DNA of 64,000 nucleotides, taken from contig JAKGHH010000004.1 of assembly GCA_022828595.1 (NCBI GenBank), forward strand, positions 81,496,270 through 81,560,269, written 5' to 3'. Positions within the stretch are counted from its first letter, which is position 1. The number at the start of each line of letters is the position of its first letter. This DNA is from Nelumbo lutea (taxonomy: Eukaryota; Streptophyta; Magnoliopsida; Proteales; Nelumbonaceae). Both the position numbers and the translations under genes were made by a program. Shown piece by piece: positions 55,930 to 64,000 of this stretch. The notes beneath the pieces were generated by a model. It was not told the origin of the DNA and did not search any database. It was given only the letters and a program-made list of their open reading frames with translations.

Positions 55930-56890
55930 ATTTAAAAATAGATAAAATACAAAAATAAAAAAACTTTGTAGATTTTTTTATCACATCTCTAATATAATTC
56001 ATGATATTAAACAAAAATAAGAAATATCTTTATTAATGATGAAAATGGAACACAAAATTTAAAATTAATTTAGAAATGAAACTATTTCCCTATATGAGTG
56101 GCAGATAAATGGTTCAACCATTTGGATCAAATGGTTAATCTATGGTGTTATAATTAAATAATAAAAGTTTTTAAAATATAAAATAAAATAAATCAAGGAA
56201 TAATACAAGTAAGAAAATTTTAAACACATTTCTAATATTATACATCAACAATATTACACAAAATAAATGTGATAAGCAATACTTGCTTTTATTAATCATG
56301 TAAATGAAAAACATATTTTAAAACCCATTTGAAAATGAAATTGTTTGCTTGTCTAAGTGGTGGGTCAACAATTCAATCTTTTAGGCTAAATGGGTTAACT
56401 TATGATGTCATTATTAAATAGTAAATATTTAAAAATATAAATACATAAAATTAGACATTTTATAAAAAACATTTAGGCACATTTGTAATATTATATATTC
56501 ATCTTATTAAACAAAAATATGTGTGAAAAATATGAACTATTTTTTTACTGGTAATGGTAATAATTTCGCATTCCATCTAGGTGGTAGCTAGGCTAGTGGT
56601 TGAATGGCTCAACCATGATAAATAAATAAAATTTAAATAAAAGATATTAGATAAAAATACAATAAGTTGTAAAAATATAAAACTTCATTGAAAAGTAAGG
56701 GCATGTCTCTAGTATTATGTATTCATCATATTAAAAAAATGATAATGAAAACTAATTTTTATTAATGATGAAAATGAAATAGAAAAATTAGAAAAAAAAA
56801 AAGAGAATTAAAATCCAACCTATGACCCCACTAAATAGGTCAAACAATTCAATGGTTTAATTAGTTGGGTCACCATGTTGTGTGGTCGAG
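55930..56890. repeat. About 240-bp degenerate tandem array, four units
   Basis: The anchor word tctctaatatta(t)-ttcat-tattaaacaaaaa recurs at 55986, 56229, 56481 and 56706 (spacing 243, 252, 225). A second anchor, gtggYagRtaaatggttcaa-like, recurs at 56098, 56360, 56580 and 56838. Units are strongly diverged. The second anchor resembles part of the foldback at 46445-46743, so the array may derive from repeated copies of that element. Confidence 0.75.
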
Positions 56891-57227
56891 CCAATTAATC
56901 CCCCAATAACATGTTTCATTAATTATCTTTTTCACATGGGTTTTGATGAAAAACATTGAAATTATTATTATCATTTTTATCATAATTTGAAATTGCCATA
57001 TGCACTCACATACACATTTGCTAGTACCAAAGTAAGTTAGTTGCGCTCTTTATTACTACAAGTCTCCTCACACACTTGTGATAATATAATTAATGGTTTC
57101 CCACATTTTTTGTTTTATTTTTTCAATTTCCTACAAAAATAAGCAACAGTACATTAAATACCACAGCATATAATTCATTAATTTGTGTATGCTTATTAAT
57201 GCTATAGTAAAGGGAGTGCTTGTTTTA
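56891..57227. other. Spacer, nothing recognised
   Basis: Low-complexity AT-rich sequence without homology. Confidence 0.3.
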
Positions 57228-57235
57228 GTTGAAAG

Positions 57236-57593
57236 TAGGGGTGGATTCGAGCTGAGCTGAGCCGAATAGTACTAGGCTTGAGCTTGATTCGAGCCAGAAC
57301 CTTGACCTTGGACTCGGCTTGAGTCAAAAGTTAATAAGCTCGAGCTCGGTTCAGCTCGACTCATTTTATATTTTATAAATATATTTTATTACAAAAATAT
57401 TTATAAAAATAAAAATTATATATATTTTTATTTTATATTTAAAATTTTAAGAATTATAATATTTTTATTATATATATTACTTTTTATATAATATATATAT
57501 TCGAGCCGGCTCGCGAGCCTCATGAGCCGAGCCAAGCTTTTCATGAGCTGAGCTCAAGCAGCTCGTGAAAAACTTGGCTTGTTGCCACCCCTA
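57236..57593. mobile_element. hAT-type foldback with cgagctcgagcc interior
   Basis: Begins taggggtggattcgag and ends gttgccacccctag less one base. It is flanked by gttgaaag (57228-57235) and gttggaag (57594-57601), an 8-bp duplication with one mismatch. Sub-terminal gagctgagctgagccg and cggctcgcgagcc blocks are inverted, with an AT-rich core at 57365-57500. Confidence 0.8.
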
Positions 57594-57601
57594 GTTGGAA
57601 G

Positions 57602-58800
57602 TTGCAAAATTAATTACTTTCACCATTTTTTTAATGAATTGTAAAAAACCAAGCCTTGAAGAACCTTCCCAATTCCGATTTTGAAACAAATCCCTATCCT
57701 TCACCCTGATGCCTATGGGAGGTAAAAGTTGTCCGATTCTTGACTAGATGGATTCTTCAAAGGGATTCCAATCTTTGAAATGGTCCAATCCAATCTGAAG
57801 TCAGATCTTATTTTGTTAGACTCGAATGCCCTCATTTCGGATTTCGATTAGTTCGGGTCAAATAATTGGATCGATTCAGATCATCTCTATCCGATTTGGA
57901 AGGATCCAATCTCCCTCTCTCTCTGATACAAATAGCTAGGAAATATTTTATTTTTTCTTTATTTAAAATGTTATATTTTCTTGTTTCTTTTAATAATTTA
58001 TTATTTTTTAAAGAAATTAAATTGGATCAAATCATATTCAGATATCGAACATCCTTATCAAATTTGAATCCAAATCAATATTGATGAGATTCAACCAGAT
58101 TTACACCTACCCATTAAATTTGAATATACCTTAATTCAAATTTGATCCGATCCATTTGCATTCCTAATCGGGAAGGGCTCCTATTGATCCCATCCCCGCC
58201 CCCATACCCACCAAGGCAATCTCCATTGCCATCTGTATATGGACATAATCATGTAAAAACCTTCAAAATCCAATAATCCATTAACACTTGTAAGAGGTGG
58301 CAACACTAATAAAGACGGGCTAATGCAATCACGTAGGGTATAGGCTGCTATCAACTATCAACTCTCACTTTGCTAATCCAAAGGGTTCTCTATCCCTGCT
58401 TTGTCCATTGCTCAGGTTGTCCCTGTCATCCTTCCACTTTGTACAAAGAACAACCTTACATTGATACATTCTTCTCGTAAACATAAAATATGTGCTACAA
58501 ATTTTCTTTCCAAATAAATAGTGGATTAAGCTATTACTTAAAGCTCAATTTGAAAAGATTATAAATACAAATACATACATATTTATATTTCTACTCCTTC
58601 CAAAACTGAGCCTAAGTTTAAAAGTTTCTCACTCTTCGATCGGTCTCCTCTGTTCAGATTCTACACACTTTTTCTAAACTCCTTACTTGCACAAGGATGC
58701 ACTTCGACCCAACCAGGAAAAATAAGGTTTGGTCAACAATTAGGTTAGGTTAGGGTTGAAAAATGTTAACCTAATATAAAATACGACTGGGTTAGGGTTG
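57602..58800. other. Spacer with a probable degraded foldback
   Basis: At 57740-58160 the words ggatccaat, attggatc and aatttgaat repeat on both strands, as in decayed hAT-like foldbacks, but no ends are clear. 58700-58800 has gttaggtt/gggttagg words. No gene is called. Confidence 0.35.
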
Positions 58801-58804
58801 ATGC

Positions 58805-59760
58805 ATTGGACATCCTGATGAGTCCGGATATCCTGTACTGCTGTACATTTATTTCTATACATTTCCCTGCACAACCTATTAAAGTGAGACACGTGCGCCA
58901 GAAAGAAATTACTACATTTTCTTTGTTTCCCAAAATTTTTAAATTTAAAATTCATTGAAACAAAAAAAAGAGGGATCCATTGATAAGTTTCGGGCGACGC
59001 TTTATGGAATGTGAGTGTATAGAATAAGCTGTCATCAACTGTAGAATAAAAATGGTAATCTAAAACCTGGGCGACAGAGTTTTGATTGAAAGACCACGAA
59101 AGCTTGAGACCATTGAACTCATCCGTAACTTCTTTGTAATCTTTTATTCCGAGGATGACATGATTTTTATTACATAAATGGAATAATTGCAGAAGATATA
59201 AGATTGAAGAAAAACATGGGCAAGTGGTGTTGAGAGAAGAAGAAGGAGAGAGAGATGGGTCTCCTCTCTTTCTTCGTTGTTGATGATCAAACCAGAGAGA
59301 GAAAGGAAGGGATGAGAAGTTTCCATTCCAATCACTGCCATCATTGCTAGTAAACAATCATCTCTCTCTCAATGCTCTTTTCTCTTGCCCTGCTTTCCAT
59401 TTTTTTCTTCTTTCTCCCCTTTATTAGCTTAGTAGCCTGGCCATACTTTCAAGATCAAAACTGTAGTTATCTATCATAAGCTCCAAAATTATTGGCAAGG
59501 TCGTCTTAGGGAAACCTTCTGATTTATCTTCATCGCTATTTCTCATTTGTTTTATAACTTTTATTGTAATGTGTTTTTTGAAGAGAACCTTTAAACAGAG
59601 CATCTTTTAGTGTTAAACTATTAACTGTGTGGTGGTATTTCATGCTTCTCATGTATAAATTTTTTAATCCGCAGGATGTTGACGTGTATCACTCTGATAG
59701 GTCGTGCAGGAAAATGTGTAGGAAGACATGTACAGGATATCCAGACTCCATCCTGATCTA
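58805..59760. repeat. Inverted repeat pair, about 95-bp arms
   Basis: The arm at 58805-58900 (read on the minus strand: taggttgtgcagggaaatgt ... gtacaggatatccggactc) and the arm at 59668-59760 (plus: taggtcgtgcaggaaaatgt ... gtacaggatatccagactc) are alike. The roughly 770 bp between them contains a 205-codon minus frame with no recognisable family, which I leave uncalled. The arms could be two copies of one small element in opposite orientation. Confidence 0.6.
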
Positions 59761-60660
59761 TATTATAATGCATTATGATACATGTATGTTTATGTTAGAA
59801 GGAGAGAACTCAGAGGAGAGACAGTGGTGATGATGGATGGTTTATTGTTAAATAGGCCTGTTCAGGGGTCCAGTTTAGGGTTCAAATTTTCACTGTTTCA
59901 GGCTTGGCTTTCGAACCTACCCGTTAGAATTCTGGGATAAGTAGGTCTGATTCCCCCTCAGAAATCTGAAATTACAGCCACCTCTTAGTCTATTAATAGA
60001 CCCCCTATAAATCTCATTGTACTCCCGGGTTTGATATCAATTCATAGTCAGGATTCAATTCATCCCTATAAATTTTTAAGTCCACCCTAGAAGTGGATTG
60101 AACAGTTAAACCCCTTAGAATTTTTACAAAAGCTAAACCTGAGCCAGTCCATAAATAAATCTATTGTAGAGCAATACCATACAATGATTATATCTACTTG
60201 TTGCCCTTGGCAGTGCACTCATGTCCCTTATCATAAGAGCCAAGCCCAGCTTAGGTATACATCTGTTAGTTATGAAATGTGGCACAGGTGGGGAGAAAGA
60301 TGGTTCAGCCTAGAGTCAGAAATTATAAGTCCAAAATACTGTTGGGGTAGGTGCCGACTCAAAATTAATACCAATTCACAAGTAGGCGATGGTGAATAGA
60401 ATGTGAATTATTGCCATTTTGAATGTTTATAGTTCTGCGTGGAAATCAAAAATTTTTCCTGTCCGTACTTTTCTGGACATTCAAGGTATTAGTATTGTAT
60501 CAATATTAATATTGTAACATTCAAGGTATTAACATGATTTTTGCTTTCAGGAGATCCGGCTCCAGCGGACCAGCACAATACGCTACGGCCGGGTGAACAG
60601 GGAACATCTCCAGCGGTCCGGCCCAACCTAAACATTTCGGTTTAACCATAGCGATAAAAC
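59761..60660. promoter_or_regulatory. Upstream region of the acyl carrier protein gene
   Basis: No gene is seen. Near 60550-60630 the GC-richer words ctccagcggaccag and ctccagcggtccgg form a direct repeat about 65 bp apart, just upstream of the TATA-like motif. This could be a paired regulatory site. Confidence 0.4.
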
Positions 60661-60662
60661 CC

Positions 60663-60670
60663 TATTTAAA
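60663..60670 (+). promoter_or_regulatory. TATA-like box of the ACP gene
   Basis: tatttaaa lies 163 bp upstream of the ATG. It is followed by the short palindrome actcactaaagtgagt and a CT-rich leader, a common plant 5' UTR composition. Confidence 0.55.
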
Positions 60671-60832
60671 CTCACTAAAGTGAGTGTTTTGTTTTTCTCT
60701 TTGCACTCCCTCACCTCTCACAGGCTTCGTGCTGTCCGCCTCTCCCTGTTTCTCCGTCCGTCCCTCCTCTCCTTCACATAGAATCTCAGATCTCTCCTTC
60801 TCTTTTCAGAGATTCGTTGTTCGAGTCGACCG

Positions 60833-63800
60833 ATGGCGGCTGTTACAGGATCGTCGATCTCTCTCCCCTCTCATTCGCGTTTGCTCCAGCAGAACCAGGT
60901 ATCATCATCTCTCCGTTCCTTACTATTTCCCTCTGCCGTTGTTTGCTTTAAGATTTATGACTTAGGATTTGTTACACTGGGTTGTGTTTTTGCTCTTGGT
61001 TCTTTGATTATAGATCAAGAGGACATTTAGGTGATTATAGTTGTTTTCGAAGTGATTGATGCTGTCGATAATTTTTTGTTAATGTCTTTATGGTTCATAG
61101 TAGGAGTTCGATTTTAATTTAGTGTAGATTATGAATACTCATTTGGTAATTTTTGTTGCTTTGTTCACTTGGTTTGAGCTGTTATGATGATCGATTTGAG
61201 AAAATTGTTAGGGGTTTGGTTTTGCGTGTACCGCGTTAGCGATCCTGGGCCAATAGTGTAGCCCTACAACGAAGTCTCTATAAGGGCCTAAGGGACTTTG
61301 ATGCATACTTCCTCCTTCATCCTTCAGTGACTCTGCCGTTGCCTTCTTAAGCAGCAGGCGAGCTCATTTTGGTTAAGAATGCTTGTTATTTATTTATTTA
61401 TTATTTTTTGGGATAGGTGTTTGTAACTATGTAGAGAAGCACAGGTACTGGGTATTCGTACTGGAAAGACAAATTTGGCACGTCTTTCCTCCGGGCTGGG
61501 GCAGTCCAGATTTGCTCACTTTTCCTACCCACTCTCTACCTGCCGTGAATTGCAGTCACACATCTCTCAATTTATAATAGAGATGTGTGTCTGCAATCCA
61601 CGGCGGGTAGAATGTGGGTAGGAAATCCCGTTTGGGACTGGGGCTGCAATACCATGTAAGCGTTTATAAATACTAGGAAACTTTTTAAAAACCCTGGAAC
61701 CATGCATAGTGCATGCCATCTCTACTAGGTCCTGATTTCTATGTTACTATTTTGCAAGGTATTTAAATCGAAATCTTTATATTAAGTTATCGTCAACCAA
61801 GGACCCGCTTTCTTCCCTTAGGATATAACTATACCCTCTTATCCGAAATCGGATTTGGTCCGCACATCGTACTCGCAGTCCCTTTCAGCCGTGCATTGAG
61901 GATGTGAGGATGGTTCTGTGGGGACCAAATCCGATCTTATTTTATCCATGTAATTGACTTCCGATGCCTAATTGTGTTTTCTGTGGGGCATCACCTTGTT
62001 ATTGTCAGTTTAACCTAACCAAGTTGCTAATTAGAATCATATATGTGAATATTGACTCAGTGAGGAACGTTTGTTGTGTATATGCGTCCCCATAAGGCCC
62101 TGTTGGCAACTTTCTCCTAAATGGAAAAGTTAGTTACTCACAAAAATAATTTTACGTAGGCTCTATGTAAATCTAAAATAGAACATGAGTATCTTGATCA
62201 ATGGGAATCAGCTTTTCCTTCAACATCCTAAAAATGAACGGGCCTAACAGTTTGGGTGAAGGGGGAGTTCTGAATTTGTTGGATGTTTTGTGGGTTACAT
62301 GTTAATCTCAACTGTAGAGCACACGCGGACAGACTTCAAGGCATAATATACTCAATACTGTTGCTGTATATATGCACGAGTACGTTAGTAACAAGTTCTG
62401 GACATTTTATTTGTGTGTATGTCTTTTCTTGTGACACTACTGTATCTTGCTGTAGACAGTTGGGACCATGGCATAGCAACAACCTTATAACCAGTAGTAG
62501 TTTTGTTGCAACACATGTGGAAATGATACCCTTCTATCTGACAACAATCATAGTGTTAAATATTTATAACAATTGTTATTCGGTATCTTAGTTCAGTTTT
62601 GACATGCTGTAATTATTTCCAATAAGATGTAATTATGTTTGTAAAAACTGTATATGTATTGCATCTTACATAATATGCATTATCTTAATGACAACATGGT
62701 AATATTAGGTATTTCTTTCTGATCTGGTTTCACACATCGGTTGGCTTCCAGCATTTGGTAGTGATGTTGGTTCTTGTGGTTGAATTTTATTTGTAGGCAT
62801 CTGGTCTCAGATCTGTTTCACTCTCCATGCAAAGAAAAAGCTTTCCATCTCTTGGGTTGCGAACAGTGCCACTTCGTTTCCATCGTTTTTCCTGCGCTGT
62901 AAGTTGCCTTGGTCCTGATACTGCTTTATTCTGTTATAGTTTTTCTATGCTATTGTATTTGTCCAATCAGTAGTTGCAGAGATTATACTTCGCACTGTTC
63001 TACAATGAACTCTTAGTTTGAAATGAGATCTAGACTATGTGGTTGTTCAACAATTGGTATTCATTGCTGTAAAAATCAATATTTTGAAAACTGGAGTGGA
63101 AATTGTACCATAAAGCTGTCCAAATCCCTGAATCCTGTTGCAATTGGACGTTTGTCAAATAACCCCCGAAACCTCTCTAAAGTGGTTAAGCGTAAAAACT
63201 GTCCTATTCCCGGTCTGCTTCAAGCAGTCTGGTCCAGCTTTCAAAGCATTTCTAAGAACTAGAATTCCATGCAATTAGTTTCAAAATATTGTAAAGTACA
63301 TAAATATAGAAATATGCATGCTAAAGGATGTATTGCCAACCTAGCTAGTGGCTTTCCGACTACGCCTACATTAAATTCATTCTGCTTCACTTCATGTGAG
63401 GAGAAATGTCAAAGCACTGCATACATGGCATGGGGTAGGATTTGCTACACTGATTTGGTGGTCTGACCCAAGTGAAGTCTATTTTTGATAGGTGATAAGC
63501 TTGAGTATTGATTGGGTGAATTTGTAAAACAGTGCATCCAGGTGGTGGATGTGAGATTTTGCCATGCATAATGATATGCTTCACCTCACCATGCCATATT
63601 TCATCTACAAGATTATGTGGAAGCACTCTTTTATTTGTTTGAATTCACTAATTCTAGCACTATTACATTTACAATCTACACTAGTTCTGTATGCATGTTG
63701 GTGTGCTGTTACCTTGTAATGCTTATTCTGACTATTTAGGGTGTCCATGTCTTTGATTAGGCAAAACCAGATACGGTGGAAAAAGTTTGTGAAATAGTGA

Positions 63801-63883
63801 GGAAACAGTTGGCACTACCAGCTGACTCTTCAGTGACCGGCGAGTCAAAATTCTCTGATCTCGGTGCTGATTCTCTTGACACG
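60833..63883 (+). CDS. Chloroplast acyl carrier protein, exons 1-3 (3' part outside window)
   Basis: Exons 60833-60898 (22 codons), 62797-62898 (34 codons) and 63761-63883 (41 codons) are joined by phase-0 GT-AG introns of 1898 and 862 bp. ACP carries growing acyl chains on a 4'-phosphopantetheine arm during plastid type II fatty-acid synthesis. The first about 56 residues are Ser/Arg-rich without acids ([16 protein letters not shown]..., [17 protein letters not shown]), a typical stromal transit peptide ending near FSCA. The mature part begins [20 protein letters not shown] and reaches GADSLDT, whose serine (residue 94) is the prosthetic-group attachment site. The final exon, coding helices II-III, lies beyond 64000. 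The signal peptide start is the first ATG after a CT-rich leader. Exon structure and motif make the assignment firm; which paralogue it is cannot be told. Confidence 0.93.
60899..62796 (+). other. ACP intron 1
   Basis: Donor gtatcatc, acceptor ttatttgtag. It contains the hairpin at 61520-61626. Several short open frames inside are not genes. Confidence 0.85.
61520..61626. repeat. Foldback hairpin inside ACP intron 1
   Basis: The left arm (tttcctacccac ... gcagtcacacatctct) and right arm (agagatgtgtgtctgc ... gtgggtaggaaat) are nearly perfect inverted copies over about 47 bp, with a 10-bp loop aatttataat. Looser complementarity extends outward. It looks like a tiny MITE. Confidence 0.8.
62899..63760 (+). 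other. ACP intron 2
   Basis: Donor gtaagttg, acceptor ttgattag. Nothing else is recognised within it. Confidence 0.85.
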
Positions 63884-64000
63884 GTAATTGACAACCTCCC
63901 ACAAGCCTTTTTAGTTTTTATGTCAACAATATCAACCTCTTGTTCCTATGATATTTTGTATTCTGGGCATGGCCATAATGATTTCTATCATGTGCTTTTC

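Noticed and set aside
58740..59357. 205-codon minus-strand open frame
   Set aside because: No recognisable domain, unusual composition, and it reads into one arm of the inverted repeat. Without transcript evidence I do not call it a gene.
62283..63262. Open frames inside the ACP gene region
   Set aside because: They are intronic: exon 2 and exon 3 splice borders and the ACP reading frame explain the locus.
1..64000. CRISPR arrays, operons, prokaryotic promoters
   Set aside because: The sequence is plant nuclear DNA. The tandem repeats seen are minisatellites or duplications without spacer structure.
1..64000. tRNA or rRNA genes
   Set aside because: Only tRNA-primer-complementary 12-mers of retrotransposons were found. 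No cloverleaf-forming sequence or rRNA stretch was recognised by eye.

Overview
This is a stretch of nuclear DNA from a flowering plant. Four things point there: intron-containing plant genes with GT-AG splice sites, organelle-type pentatricopeptide repeat (PPR) genes including a DYW-class one, a gene for a chloroplast-targeted acyl carrier protein, and a dense, nested population of Ty1/copia, Ty3/gypsy, LINE, hAT-type and Tourist-type elements. I cannot name the species. Spacers are AT-rich and most of the window is transposon-derived.

Layout. Positions 1-9.8 kb: a plus-strand LINE remnant (reverse transcriptase tail, zf-RVT-like region, RNase H) split by an LTR-plus-leader fragment of one copia family, a complete minus-strand copia element with a perfect 5-bp target duplication, and a small foldback. 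Positions 9.8-13.06 kb: a decayed plus-strand gypsy element. Positions 13.06-20.43 kb: a second minus-strand copia element whose 5' LTR is split by a 1.88-kb solo LTR. Positions 20.4-28.4 kb: spacer with a tandem duplication, an intact P-class PPR gene on the minus strand, then a 5'-truncated minus-strand LINE with a near-perfect 189-bp internal duplication. Positions 28.4-39.2 kb: no genes; foldback elements, long inverted repeats, and a 1.49-kb solo LTR carrying a 15-bp minisatellite. Positions 39.2-41.5 kb: an intact PPR-DYW gene (minus). Positions 41.8-54.1 kb: a VAP27-like gene (minus) of eight coding exons plus an inferred 5' UTR exon. All its exon phases fit, but two in-frame stop codons are present. 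Its introns hold LINE fragments, a foldback and a young antisense copia element. Positions 54.1-60.6 kb: Tourist and hAT foldbacks and a roughly 240-bp tandem array. From 60.66 kb to the window edge: the promoter and first three coding exons of a chloroplast acyl carrier protein gene (plus), whose last exon lies outside.

The host genes do not form a pathway. The ACP serves plastid fatty-acid synthesis, the two PPR proteins are predicted organelle RNA factors, and the VAP27-like gene belongs to the ER membrane-contact family. The most unusual items are the VAP27-like gene (two nonsense codons, each just downstream of a 3' splice site and each avoidable with an in-frame downstream AG), the layered insertions, and the two-strand-open minisatellite LTR.
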